Below are positions 17,265 to 26,785 of a stretch of DNA of 64,000 bases, piece after piece. The notes under the pieces were generated by a model, which saw only the letters and a program-made list of their open reading frames with translations, was not told the DNA's origin and searched no databases. Numbering within the stretch: the stretch's first letter is position 1; every line of letters starts with the position of its first letter. The translations under genes and the position numbers were made by a program. Source of the DNA: Magnetovibrio sp. PR-2 (GTDB lineage: Bacteria; Pseudomonadota; Alphaproteobacteria; Rhodospirillales; Magnetovibrionaceae); contig NZ_JBAHUR010000005.1 of the NCBI RefSeq assembly GCF_036689815.1, positions 171,501 to 235,500 of the forward strand, given 5' to 3'.

Positions 17265-18175
17265 GAAACAAGTTTGCCGATGTGATTTACGAAATTGGAC
17301 AAAAAGACGACAGCATTTGCGCGTTGGTCGCCGACATTTCCCCTGCGGGGTCCATGGTCAATTTTCGCGAAGACTTTCCCGAACGCTTCATCAACTGCGG
17401 TGTTGCCGAACAGTCGATGATCGGTATCGCGGCGGGCATGGCGTTGAAAGGCATGCGTCCGTTTTGCTACACCATTGCGACGTTTAGCCTCTATCGTCCG
17501 TTTGAGATGATCCGTGTCGATCTGGCTTATCAAAATTTGCCGGTCACGGTGATTGGCATGGGGGCAGGTGTGATCTATTCCACACTGGGCAGCACGCACC
17601 ATTCCATGGAAGACATCGCCGTTGCGACGGCGGTTCCCAACATGACGGTTATAGCACCGTGTGATCCGGATGAAATGCGCCAAGCCACACTGTGGTGCGC
17701 GACCCAAAGCCAAGGCCCGGTCTATATGCGTCTGGGCAAAGCCGGTGAACCGGACTTGACCGAACATGCGATTGACGATTTCGAAGTTGGTAAAATCCGA
17801 TACATTCGCAAGGGTAAAGACGTCGCAATCCTGACTTACGGTCCCATCACCGCAATGGCTTGTGAGATTGCGGATCGGCTGGAAGCGCAAGGCAAAAGCG
17901 TTTCGCTTGTTTCTTGTCACACCATCAAACCGCTGGATGAAGACGGTGTGTGTGGTGTGCTTACATCTCACGATCACGTGGCGGTTATAGAAGAGCATGT
18001 CCCCCATGGCGGCCTGACGTCTCGGGTCAAAGAATTGGCGTGGGAAAACAAAGTTGGTTGTCAGTTGTCAGCTTGGACGTTGAAGGACGAATTCATTCAC
18101 TGTTACGGCACTTACGAAGAACTGTTGGCCGCGCACGGTATTGAGAAAGAGGCGATCATCGCTGCCCTGAGTTAG
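17261..18175 (+). CDS. transketolase-like C-terminal subunit
   Basis: A 304-residue protein with the pyrimidine-binding domain (FINCGVAEQSMIGIAAGMAL, with the catalytic Glu) and the C-terminal domain (KDVAILTYGPITAMACEIAD). Together with the preceding gene it forms a complete two-subunit transketolase-like enzyme. It starts at the ATGA overlap. It lies between a methyltransferase and a DegT aminotransferase, so it is dedicated to the sugar pathway rather than central metabolism. Confidence 0.85.
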   Translation: MRNKFADVIYEIGQKDDSICALVADISPAGSMVNFREDFPERFINCGVAEQSMIGIAAGMALKGMRPFCYTIATFSLYRPFEMIRVDLAYQNLPVTVIGMGAGVIYSTLGSTHHSMEDIAVATAVPNMTVIAPCDPDEMRQATLWCATQSQGPVYMRLGKAGEPDLTEHAIDDFEVGKIRYIRKGKDVAILTYGPITAMACEIADRLEAQGKSVSLVSCHTIKPLDEDGVCGVLTSHDHVAVIEEHVPHGGLTSRVKELAWENKVGCQLSAWTLKDEFIHCYGTYEELLAAHGIEKEAIIAALS

Positions 18176-18184
18176 AAGGAAAAC

Positions 18185-19426
18185 ATGACGGACGTAGCTG
18201 ATAGAAAATTGGCGATTTTGGGTGGAGAGCCGATGCGGGCAACTCCCATGCCGCCGCGTTTTGCGCTGGGAGCGGCGGAGGAAGCTATGATCCAAGACGT
18301 TTTGGCTCATTACCGTGCGCGCGATCTCGATCCCGGATATCAGGGCCATTTCGAACAGCTCTATTGCGACGCGTTTGTCGACTTTCAGGGCGGTGGTTAC
18401 GCCGATTCCGTTGCCACAGGTACAGCAGCTATCTTCGTTGGCTTGGCTGCGCTCGAGCTTCCCAAAGGTTCAGAGGTGTTGGTTTCACCCATCACCGATC
18501 CCGGCACCTTGTCGGCCATCGTGCTAAATGGATTAAAACCGCGTTTGGTGGATGCCAAACCCAACAGCTATAACGTTGGCCCAGACGAATTCGAAGCCGC
18601 CATCACGCCCGCGTGTTCCGCTGGCGTGATTGTTCACGCTGTGGGTCAGGCAGTTGAAATTGACGGGGTCGTCGACGTGGCGCAGCGTCATGGCATCAAG
18701 GTGTTGGAAGATTGCTCTCAAGCTCATGGTGCTGGGTGGAAGGGACAACGGGTTGGCACGTTTGGCGACATTGCCGCGTTTTCGACCATGTACCGCAAAG
18801 CCCACATGAGTGGCGCTTCGGGTGGGATGATTTATACGCAAGACTTAGACTTACACCGCATGGCTCTCGCCCATGCCGACCGGGGCAAGCCCACGTGGCA
18901 AGAAGACCTAGATGATCGCAATCCCAGTCAATTTTTGTTTCCTGCATTGAACCTGCATTCGGATGAAATCTCTTGTGCCATGGGCTTGGCCTCATTGCAG
19001 CGCTTAGAGACGACGATTGAGAAACGGCTGGATTTTGTCGCGCGCTTTACACAGCGTCTGGAAGAAACATCCCACGTGTGCCGCCCTTATGGCTACACCA
19101 AAGGGGATTCTCCTTTTATCTATCCCGTTTTTGTGGACCCATCAAAGATTTCTTGTACCGTGGAAGCGTTCGCCAACGCCGTACGTGCCGAAGGCATTGG
19201 GCTTAATCCGCACTATGAATACTTGGTTGCCAATTGGCCGTTTTTAAAACCGCATATGGCCGAAGAGACGGACACCCCCAATGCCCGCACTATGCTGGAC
19301 ACCAGCTTTGCGCTGTATCTCAATGAGAATTATGGAGAAGCAGAAGTGGAAGACTGCATCGCGGCAATTAGCAAAGTTGAAGGTCATTATCAGTCTGGCG
19401 ACAATGCAACCGATCGTCTGGAGTAA
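18185..19426 (+). CDS. DegT/DnrJ/EryC1/StrS PLP-dependent sugar aminotransferase (first copy)
   Basis: A 413-residue fold-type I aminotransferase. VATGTAAIFVGLAAL is the cofactor-pocket motif, VLEDCSQAHGAGWKGQRVG the PLP ring-stacking region, and the Lys in FSTMYRKAHMSGASGGMI the Schiff-base residue. It would convert a ketosugar nucleotide to an aminosugar. Its N-terminus (ILGGEPMRATPMPP) resembles AHBA-synthase and scyllo-inosose aminotransferase members. It is distinct in sequence from the second DegT protein at 21244. Confidence 0.85.
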   Translation: MTDVADRKLAILGGEPMRATPMPPRFALGAAEEAMIQDVLAHYRARDLDPGYQGHFEQLYCDAFVDFQGGGYADSVATGTAAIFVGLAALELPKGSEVLVSPITDPGTLSAIVLNGLKPRLVDAKPNSYNVGPDEFEAAITPACSAGVIVHAVGQAVEIDGVVDVAQRHGIKVLEDCSQAHGAGWKGQRVGTFGDIAAFSTMYRKAHMSGASGGMIYTQDLDLHRMALAHADRGKPTWQEDLDDRNPSQFLFPALNLHSDEISCAMGLASLQRLETTIEKRLDFVARFTQRLEETSHVCRPYGYTKGDSPFIYPVFVDPSKISCTVEAFANAVRAEGIGLNPHYEYLVANWPFLKPHMAEETDTPNARTMLDTSFALYLNENYGEAEVEDCIAAISKVEGHYQSGDNATDRLE

Positions 19427-19435
19427 GGCTAGAGA

Positions 19436-20191
19436 ATGCACATTGGCATCGTGACATATCAAACGGGACACAAGAAGACACTGGATGTTATCCGGCGCTT
19501 CTTGCCGAAAGGGTATGAGATCACCGTTCTCGCGTTTCCGTTCCAAAAACGCCCACATGTGGTGACGTCTTATGAAGACCGTCCGTATCAAATTTTGGAT
19601 ATGGATATGGAGGCGTTTTGTGAGACCTATAACATAAACTATATCCGCGTTTCTGGATGGGATGAGGCCAGCATTCAAACTATGCAAGTCCTGGCCGTGC
19701 CCGATGTTTTTGTGACGTGCATCGCAAAAATAATCCCGCAGCATCTTTTAAGATTGGGGCCGTTTGTCAACGCTCACCCTGGTCTGTTGCCCCACAACCG
19801 GGGGGTTGATGCCTTTAAATGGGCCCTGTTTCACAAATGGCCGCTTGGCGTTACTCTGCACGTTATTGATCGCGAAATCGACCGCGGTACAATCTTAAAA
19901 CGTGCCAGGGTTCCAATATATAACAACGACACCTTAAAAGACGTTTGCATGCGTTCTTATGAGTTGGAGTGTGATTTAATCGGGGATATCGAACGCTATC
20001 TCCCCTTTTATCAAAAAGGTTGGGGGGTAACGGATGACTATCCACTGAGCCGCAAATCCGTTTCAGCTGAATTTGATAGCGATATTGAGAATTATTTCGT
20101 CGAAAACAGAGAAATCTTTATGAATTTGTCTGTAGACTTAACCGCACAGGCCCATGAATCAGATGGTGTGATAGATGAAACAACACGCTGA
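19436..20191 (+). CDS. folate-dependent formyltransferase (sugar N-formyltransferase candidate)
   Basis: A 251-residue protein with a formyl_trans_N core. The catalytic triad is visible as Asn and His in FVNAHPGLLPHNRGVDAF (near residue 110) and Asp in VTLHVIDREIDRG. Fmt, PurN and sugar N-formyltransferases share this core; no tRNA-binding domain is present, and DegT genes lie on both sides, so N-formylation of an aminosugar is most likely. The last 17 bases overlap the next radical SAM gene. Confidence 0.75.
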   Translation: MHIGIVTYQTGHKKTLDVIRRFLPKGYEITVLAFPFQKRPHVVTSYEDRPYQILDMDMEAFCETYNINYIRVSGWDEASIQTMQVLAVPDVFVTCIAKIIPQHLLRLGPFVNAHPGLLPHNRGVDAFKWALFHKWPLGVTLHVIDREIDRGTILKRARVPIYNNDTLKDVCMRSYELECDLIGDIERYLPFYQKGWGVTDDYPLSRKSVSAEFDSDIENYFVENREIFMNLSVDLTAQAHESDGVIDETTR

Positions 20192-21224
20192 ACGCTCACA
20201 CAAAGAAACAGCCATTGAGGACACTTCGGTGTATGAAGTTCCTAAAATGCCTCCGCGTGTGATTGTCGATTTGCGCACGGACTGCAATTTGAAATGTCCG
20301 ATGTGTATTGTTCACGGAGATACGGACAACCCCAAGCTTGATGGTTTCTTAAAACGTGATGTTGATCTCGATCAGCTGTTGAGCATGGTCGACGAGGTTG
20401 CGCCCCATAGTCCCATGATGATGGCGAGCTTGTGGAGTGAGCCGTTGCTGGCCAAAGCTTTTAAACCGTATGTCGAAAAATTGAATGGCCTGGGATTGAC
20501 GCTTGCGTTGAACACAAATGGGCTACGCATTCGCAAAGATTTTGCAGAGTATCTTATTGAGCAAAATATCGATGCGATTGCCGTCAGTGTTGATGCCCAC
20601 ACACCTGAAACTTTGCTCAAAGTACGGGGTGTCGATAAGCTTGAAAAAATCCAAAATGCCGTACACATGCTGCTCGATGCTCGGGGGGATAAACTCGCTC
20701 CGAGGATCGGTGTCTCCATAACCGTGCAAGACGAAAATAAGCACGAAGTTGAGGATTTTGTTGAACATTGGATTGAGTATGTAGACTTTGTTCGTGTTGG
20801 TGAGCTTTATACCGTAGACGGATTTTCTCAAATCAATACGGACATGGAACGCAAACCGTGTCTAGCACTCTACAACACCATTGCCATTCATGCCGATGGT
20901 AACGTGTCATACTGTTGTTTAGATGGGTTTGCCGAAACCAGTGTCGGGAATGCTTATGAAGATGGCGTTGAGACGGTTTGGAATGGCGATAAAATGAATC
21001 AAGTGCGCCATTGGCATGAAACTGCCCAATGGGACAAAGTCCCGTTCTGCAAAAACTGTGATCGTTGGGCGTCGTATGATTTTGAAGAAACGGTGAAGGA
21101 CGGCGTTTTGATCCGCAAATCACCGGAATACACGTATTATAATCGCATCGATCGCTTGGAAAATTGGAGCGAAGAGCTTTCGGGTGGACTTCACGATATC
21201 CCTACTGAAGATGTGAAGGAATAG
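20175..21224 (+). CDS. radical SAM/SPASM protein
   Basis: A 349-residue protein. The radical SAM motif is TDCNLKCPMCIVHGD near residue 37. The C-terminal SPASM-like Cys set is GNVSYCCLDGFAETSVGNAY followed by FCKNCDRWASYDF. It resembles radical SAM proteins often found in glycan clusters, whose substrates are mostly unknown. It overlaps the formyltransferase gene by 17 bases, so the two are co-expressed. Confidence 0.8.
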   Translation: MKQHAERSHKETAIEDTSVYEVPKMPPRVIVDLRTDCNLKCPMCIVHGDTDNPKLDGFLKRDVDLDQLLSMVDEVAPHSPMMMASLWSEPLLAKAFKPYVEKLNGLGLTLALNTNGLRIRKDFAEYLIEQNIDAIAVSVDAHTPETLLKVRGVDKLEKIQNAVHMLLDARGDKLAPRIGVSITVQDENKHEVEDFVEHWIEYVDFVRVGELYTVDGFSQINTDMERKPCLALYNTIAIHADGNVSYCCLDGFAETSVGNAYEDGVETVWNGDKMNQVRHWHETAQWDKVPFCKNCDRWASYDFEETVKDGVLIRKSPEYTYYNRIDRLENWSEELSGGLHDIPTEDVKE

Positions 21225-21243
21225 AAGACGTGGACGTGATGGT

Positions 21244-22434
21244 ATGAGCCAAGACACACTATCCGCATTTGCTTTGGGCGGTGTTCTGGAAGGCTTCGAT
21301 CTCCAAGAACTGATCCAGCCGCCTTTAAGCAATCCCAAAGTGCGCTTTCGCAATCTTGCCGTGGAAAACGATGAACTGCGTCACAAGCTTTTAGCAGCGG
21401 TTGACGATGTGCTCAAAAGCGGTCAGTTGATCATGGGGGCTGCGGTTCGGGACATGGAAGAAAAGCTTGCGGCCTATTGTCAAACGAACCATTGCATTGG
21501 CGTCAGTTCAGGAACCAGCGCGATTTATGTTGCACTGGCAGGAAAAGGTGTCGGCCCAGGTGATGAAGTCATCACGACGTCCCTGTCTGCAATCGGCACG
21601 GCAACGGCCATTATGGCTACAGGCGCAAAGCCGGTGTTCGTCGACATTGGTGAAGACCTCAACATCAATGCTGACCTCATCGAAGGCGCCATCACGCCAC
21701 TTACAAAAGCGATCTTGCCCGTTCATTACACTGGTCGCTTGTGCGACATGGACAAAATCATGGCGGTGGCGCACAAGCACGACCTCATTGTCGTAGAGGA
21801 CGCCAGCCAAGCTTGGGGGGCAAAAAATCATTTGGGCTATGCGGGTGCCATCGGCGACAGCGGTGCGATCAGCACCAGCCAAATGAAAATCCTCAACAGC
21901 TATGGCGAGGCGGGGATCATTCTGACTGCGGACATAGACTATGCCGACGAAATGGTCTCCATTCGCTATCTCGGCATGGTGAATAGGGAAGTTTGTGTTT
22001 TCCCCACCATGAACCATAAAATCGATACCCTACAGGCGGCCATGATGATGGCTGGGTTCGATTTGGTGGAGGGCTATATCCAACGCCGCTTGGAAATTGC
22101 CATGCGCTATCACGATGGGCTGCACGATGTTGTGAACTGTCCGGAGCCTCCAAAGTCCTTGGAAGACCGCACATGTGTGTTTTTCGATTACACCGTCTAT
22201 ACACCCGAACGGTCCCGGCTGCGCTTGTGGATGGAAGAGAAGGGGGTTGAGGTCAAAATTCGCCATCCTTTGTCATTTATTGATCAGCCCTGTTTCCAAG
22301 ATCTGCCAAAACCCGATGCCCCGGTCGTACAAAGACTGGTTCATGAAATTCTCAGTTTGCCAATCCATGAAAAAATGACGAACGATGATGTAGATTATGT
22401 CATAGAGGCTGTACGCAGCTATTTCAGGGCATGA
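21244..22434 (+). CDS. DegT/DnrJ/EryC1/StrS PLP-dependent sugar aminotransferase (second copy)
   Basis: A 396-residue aminotransferase. IGVSSGTSAIYVALAG and VVEDASQAWGAKNHLG are the cofactor motifs, and the Lys in STSQMKILNSYGEAG forms the Schiff base. The N-terminal 35 residues extend beyond the usual start. It might supply the PseC step for the nonulosonate cluster, which has no PseC of its own, or a second amination in this operon. The ribosome site is weak. Confidence 0.85.
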   Translation: MSQDTLSAFALGGVLEGFDLQELIQPPLSNPKVRFRNLAVENDELRHKLLAAVDDVLKSGQLIMGAAVRDMEEKLAAYCQTNHCIGVSSGTSAIYVALAGKGVGPGDEVITTSLSAIGTATAIMATGAKPVFVDIGEDLNINADLIEGAITPLTKAILPVHYTGRLCDMDKIMAVAHKHDLIVVEDASQAWGAKNHLGYAGAIGDSGAISTSQMKILNSYGEAGIILTADIDYADEMVSIRYLGMVNREVCVFPTMNHKIDTLQAAMMMAGFDLVEGYIQRRLEIAMRYHDGLHDVVNCPEPPKSLEDRTCVFFDYTVYTPERSRLRLWMEEKGVEVKIRHPLSFIDQPCFQDLPKPDAPVVQRLVHEILSLPIHEKMTNDDVDYVIEAVRSYFRA

Positions 22435-22447
22435 GGGCTTCGACGGC

Positions 22448-23458
22448 ATGAACCAAGAACGCAAAACAGAGACACGGTTGCAGACACGCCAGGAAAGGGA
22501 AGCCTTCATCCTGCGCCGCCAGTGCGGCCAATCTCTGAATGAGTTCGAACGCTTTCCCCAATATGTAAACATTGAAACGACAAACACATGCAATGCCCGT
22601 TGCATTATGTGCGGCATTGATTTCGACGAGCGCCCTTTGGTTCATCTCGATGATGAGATTTTCGAAAAAATTCTCAAAGAGCTGAGCCACTGGACGGCGC
22701 ACATTCGAAAAGCCAATCTCTTTTCCGACAACGAACCGTTATTGGATCGCAAGCTTGGATCCAAAATCAAAGCTCTGAAAGAGATCGGCATTCAGACCGT
22801 TGCCATCTCAACCAATGCAAGTGCGTTGACCGCCAAACGCTCTCAAGAGCTCTTGGATGCAGGGCTGGATGAAATATATATCAATATCGATTCACTGGTT
22901 CCCGAGATATACGAAGATATTCGTGTCGGCCTGAAGTTTGAAAAAGTGTATGCAAATACGCTGAAGTTCATTGAGCTGCGGGATGTTTCAAACGCCCATA
23001 CCGTTGTGCGCGTGCAAATGGTGCTACAGAAATTGAACGAAGCCGAAAGCGATCACTTTGCCCAGCATTGGACGCCCATACTCAGCGCGGGCGATCACAT
23101 TGTCGTTCACCGGGCCCACAATTGGGGTGGTACGGTGGAAACTCTGGCACAAGACGGTGATGATGACATCAATTCTTATCCTTGCACGTCTTTGTGGTCC
23201 AACGTCATGATCCATGCGGACGGGCTTGTTGCTTTGTGTTCCGTCGACACCAAACAAAACAGCCCCTTTACACTTGGTGATATGCGCTTTCAAACGATAG
23301 AAGAGATATGGACAGGTGATGACATCCGCATGATGCGTAAACGACATTTGTCAAATGAACGCACAGGCCACCCCCTTTGTGATGGATGTACAACGTGGCG
23401 TGAATGCAAATCAGATATTCATACCGTTGTTGGCCCGCATGACAAAGATACCGAATAG
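22448..23458 (+). CDS. radical SAM/SPASM protein
   Basis: A 336-residue protein with the cluster motif TTNTCNARCIMCGID near residue 45 and a C-terminal auxiliary-cluster region (GLVALCSVD, then LCDGCTTWRECKSD). It is the third CxxxCxxC enzyme in the plus-strand operon and differs clearly from the other two. Substrate unknown; a nucleotide sugar is likely from context. Confidence 0.8.
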   Translation: MNQERKTETRLQTRQEREAFILRRQCGQSLNEFERFPQYVNIETTNTCNARCIMCGIDFDERPLVHLDDEIFEKILKELSHWTAHIRKANLFSDNEPLLDRKLGSKIKALKEIGIQTVAISTNASALTAKRSQELLDAGLDEIYINIDSLVPEIYEDIRVGLKFEKVYANTLKFIELRDVSNAHTVVRVQMVLQKLNEAESDHFAQHWTPILSAGDHIVVHRAHNWGGTVETLAQDGDDDINSYPCTSLWSNVMIHADGLVALCSVDTKQNSPFTLGDMRFQTIEEIWTGDDIRMMRKRHLSNERTGHPLCDGCTTWRECKSDIHTVVGPHDKDTE

Positions 23459-23533
23459 CGACTTACATATATTATTGAGATTTCGACAAGCCTGATTGAA
23501 AATAGATAGAACAGTTGAAACTGGGACGACACA

Positions 23534-24721
23534 ATGACGAAACAAGATGAAAATGATGTGAATGAAGATGAACCCTACATCGGGTTTTATACGAAAAATA
23601 AAATTTCCCCAGTTCATCAAAACATCAGCGACTTGGAAAAACATTTCAGTCGAAGGGACTATTTGTATCGCACCTTAGGCGTTCCGCCTTATGCGCTAGA
23701 GGGTAAATCTGTCGTAGAATTTGCACCAGGTTCCGGGCACAACGCTTTATACACAATGAGCTTGTCACCAAAGCGCTATCTCTTGGTCGATATGAATACA
23801 ACCGGCATTGACGAAGGCAAGGCTTTGTTAAAGGAGTACTACCCTAACGCTGATTGCTATGAATTTGTGCGGTCCAAAATCCAGGACTTTCAATCTGTAG
23901 AAAAATTTGACGTCGTGATTTGTGAAGGGGCGGTCCCCAACCAAACGGATTCCGCCGCTTTCGCCAGGCATGTGGGCTCTTTTGTGAAGCCTGGTGGCAT
24001 GTTGGTGATAACCGTCTGTGATAATGTTGGTGTGTTGTCAGAGCTCATCCGTCGATTGATCGCAGAGAAAATCTGTCCATCAAGTGAGCCTTTTGATACG
24101 CGCCTGGAGGCGGTTCGGTCCATATTTGCGCCTCACTTTGAGGCGATCTCTGGAACCAGCCGCCCTCTTGATCATTGGCTTATGGATAACATCATCCAAA
24201 AATGGCTCTACCCCGTCTTTGCGGTTGATGAAGCCATTGAGGCCCTGCAAGACGCGTTCGAAGTTTATGGAACGTCGCCTCAGTTCTTGACGGATTGGCG
24301 TTGGCACAAACAAATTCACGGTGACGAGGCCGGGTTGAACGAACGGGCGATCGAACAATACAAAGTCCATGGCATTTCATTCATAAATGGAAGCCGTTTA
24401 TTGCCCCCGGTCATAGTGCAAGATGCAGACGTTATTCGACAGCATGCACAAAAGATCTGGGATTACATGATCGAAATTCAGGACGGTAATACCGATCTGT
24501 GGCAAATGGTGGCTGATAGCTGCAACACAATTGCGGCATCTCTACAAGCATACGACACGCAAACATCCGAAGCGATTAAAGAGGCTGCAGTCTTTTTTGA
24601 GCGTGAAGGCAAGGTTGATCCGCAGGCACATTTTGACAAGTTCACGTCCTTGTTCGGTCAAGGCCAGCAATATATCAGCTTTGTCCGTAAGCGCGATTTA
24701 ATCCCCACGGCTAATGCTTGA
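23534..24721 (+). CDS. SAM-dependent methyltransferase with long C-terminal extension
   Basis: A 395-residue protein with motif I VVEFAPGSGHNALYTMS near residue 60 and DVVICEGAVPNQTDSAAFAR as motif II. The C-terminal 200 residues are helical and do not match a domain I know. A 75-base AT-rich gap before the gene (23459-23533) is the largest inside the operon and could hold an internal promoter, though I see no clear one. Confidence 0.7.
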   Translation: MTKQDENDVNEDEPYIGFYTKNKISPVHQNISDLEKHFSRRDYLYRTLGVPPYALEGKSVVEFAPGSGHNALYTMSLSPKRYLLVDMNTTGIDEGKALLKEYYPNADCYEFVRSKIQDFQSVEKFDVVICEGAVPNQTDSAAFARHVGSFVKPGGMLVITVCDNVGVLSELIRRLIAEKICPSSEPFDTRLEAVRSIFAPHFEAISGTSRPLDHWLMDNIIQKWLYPVFAVDEAIEALQDAFEVYGTSPQFLTDWRWHKQIHGDEAGLNERAIEQYKVHGISFINGSRLLPPVIVQDADVIRQHAQKIWDYMIEIQDGNTDLWQMVADSCNTIAASLQAYDTQTSEAIKEAAVFFEREGKVDPQAHFDKFTSLFGQGQQYISFVRKRDLIPTANA

Positions 24722-24748
24722 GCAATCATTAGAATATATGGTGCGGCT

Positions 24749-25465
24749 ATGAGTAAGTTTTCCACAAAAGGCGATAAAACAAAAACCCACGCAGCATGGG
24801 ATGCGGTGACGTCTCGCGATCCGTCACATCAAGATCCCAATGAAAAAATTGATTTGGGGCCATCCGCAAGTGTGACGTTCAAGAACGATCCCAAGATGTT
24901 GCTGTTTACGCTTTCGCGCTACAAGTTCGTGGCGAAGATGCTCCGGGGGGCTCGCAATGTCTTGGAAATTGGATGCCAAGAAGGTATCGGCGCACGCTTG
25001 GTGGCGAAGGATGTCGGATCATACACCGGGATCGATTTTTTTACGCCTTATATCGATGAATGCCAATCGGGCAGTCCTACGACGATCGATAATGCTCAAT
25101 TCTTGGCGCATGATATTTTGGACGGCCCCGTTGCGGGGGAATTTGATGCAGCGTTTTGTATCGATGTGATTGAACATATCGCCAACGAAGACGAGCCGGC
25201 TTTTCTCAAGAACGTGCTCTCGTCTTTGACAGAACATGGCACCATGATTGTCGGCGCCCCGACACTTGAAAGCCAGCAGTATGCCTCTGCGGGTTCTAAA
25301 ATGGGACACATCAATTGCAAATCCGGCGAACAATTTCAAAATGATATGGATGCATACTTCCACAACACATTTTTGTTCGGGATGAATGATGAGGTTATCC
25401 ATACGGGCTATAACCCAATGTGCCAATATCACTTTCTGATTTGCACAGGCCCCAAACGCTTATAG
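24749..25465 (+). CDS. class I SAM-dependent methyltransferase
   Basis: A 238-residue methyltransferase. NVLEIGCQEGIGARLVA is motif I and FDAAFCIDVIEHIANED includes the usual DxxEH motif. The N-terminal 50 residues are polar. It is the third methyltransferase of the operon and probably acts on the sugar or on the finished glycan. Confidence 0.75.
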   Translation: MSKFSTKGDKTKTHAAWDAVTSRDPSHQDPNEKIDLGPSASVTFKNDPKMLLFTLSRYKFVAKMLRGARNVLEIGCQEGIGARLVAKDVGSYTGIDFFTPYIDECQSGSPTTIDNAQFLAHDILDGPVAGEFDAAFCIDVIEHIANEDEPAFLKNVLSSLTEHGTMIVGAPTLESQQYASAGSKMGHINCKSGEQFQNDMDAYFHNTFLFGMNDEVIHTGYNPMCQYHFLICTGPKRL

Positions 25466-25480
25466 GTTTTTGAGGATACA

Positions 25481-26755
25481 ATGAAGACGGTTTTATACGG
25501 CCTCAATGGGGCAACCGATATTTGCCTCAGGGAAATGGGGCATGACCACGAAATCGTGCTGGTCACGACAACAGGGGCTCCGGCCTATCAAGGGCGCGAC
25601 GTTCTCAATCTCGAAAATCTGGCGCAGCTCAATTTTGATGAGATCGAGCAAGTGATCATTTGTTCTATGTTCGTCAACGAAATTACCGCTTCCTTGCTGA
25701 GCATTGGGTTTCCCATTCAAAGGGTCTACTTTCATGACATGCAAGACTGGGTGGTGAATAGGTGTGCAGATAAAATAAACAACGTCGTGCACAAAGATGA
25801 CGTTTTGTATGCCTTCTTTGACCTTGCGTGCAGTGTTGCGACCTTTGATGTCGTATTTTTTGCTGTTGCGGCTGAGGTTGAACGAAAGCTTCAAAAGAAA
25901 AAGCATATTCATTTCTTTATCGTGCCCGGTGCTTCATGCAATCCGGATTGGGTGTCAATCCAGACCATTCATACGCCTGCGGATACACGCTGGCGCATTG
26001 ACCACATCATTACGCCGATTTTCAACATGATTGAAGCCACAATCGGCATTTCGAGTTTGGCTTTTCGCGAAGAGACACTGAATGCCTTATCAAGCGGGAC
26101 TTCGATTTTTCCTTCACACTTCAGCCCAGATAAACATGACCATCAGGTTCTGGTTCCCGAGATCAAACCTTATGTGGAGCAAGGCCACTCTCTGATTTGT
26201 CTGAAACCTCAAGAGGAAGCCAAGCGCCTTGTCGACAGCTTCTTAAGCGACAAGTTGGGCGATCGTGAGCTCGTGGTTGTGACGTTGCGTGAGTACGCGC
26301 AGCAAGGCCAGCGCAATTCTAAATATGATGTGTGGGCGGATTTTATTAAGGCGTTGGATCAACGCGCCTACATGCCGGTTCTTGTGCGCGATACGTACAA
26401 ATCGACAACACCGTTGCCGCCGGAATTCGAAGACGTCGTGGATTTTCCCATGGCTTCGATTGATCTCAATGTCCGTGTCGCCCTTTATGAGAAGGCCTTT
26501 ACAAATATTGGTACCGCGACAGGGCCTGCCGTGTTGCCCAACTTTGTTGCTGACACATCGTATGTCACGTTTGTACCTGATTTTAAGGATGCACCAACCT
26601 CCAATTATGAATCGTGTCGGCGTGCCGAAATGATTCCGTATGAAGAAGTGTTCTTTCGCGGCAATGAGAATCAATTGGTCGTTTGGGATGCTCCCACGAC
26701 GGAGCTCATTATGAAAAGCTTCAAGAAAATTTGTGAGAACAAATCAACTTCATAA
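25481..26755 (+). CDS. uncharacterised protein, last gene of the plus-strand sugar operon
   Basis: A 424-residue soluble protein not recognised with confidence. Residues 1-90 look like a small Rossmann-type domain (MKTVLYGLNGATDICLREMG). The C-terminal half has alternating strands and helices, with LVVVTLREYAQQ near residue 265 and a late NIGTATGPAVLPN segment, which recall GT-B type glycosyltransferases. There is no signal peptide or membrane segment. A role as the transferase for the operon's sugar is possible but unproven. It is convergent with the next gene, 30 bases apart, with no clear terminator. Confidence 0.5.
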   Translation: MKTVLYGLNGATDICLREMGHDHEIVLVTTTGAPAYQGRDVLNLENLAQLNFDEIEQVIICSMFVNEITASLLSIGFPIQRVYFHDMQDWVVNRCADKINNVVHKDDVLYAFFDLACSVATFDVVFFAVAAEVERKLQKKKHIHFFIVPGASCNPDWVSIQTIHTPADTRWRIDHIITPIFNMIEATIGISSLAFREETLNALSSGTSIFPSHFSPDKHDHQVLVPEIKPYVEQGHSLICLKPQEEAKRLVDSFLSDKLGDRELVVVTLREYAQQGQRNSKYDVWADFIKALDQRAYMPVLVRDTYKSTTPLPPEFEDVVDFPMASIDLNVRVALYEKAFTNIGTATGPAVLPNFVADTSYVTFVPDFKDAPTSNYESCRRAEMIPYEEVFFRGNENQLVVWDAPTTELIMKSFKKICENKSTS

Positions 26756-26785
26756 GTCTTTCTGGAAAAAGCCGTGCGCAGCTGT

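Noticed and set aside
17225-18007. 260-codon minus-strand open frame opposite the transketolase C subunit
   Set aside because: The plus-strand protein has complete transketolase motifs and the shadow has none.
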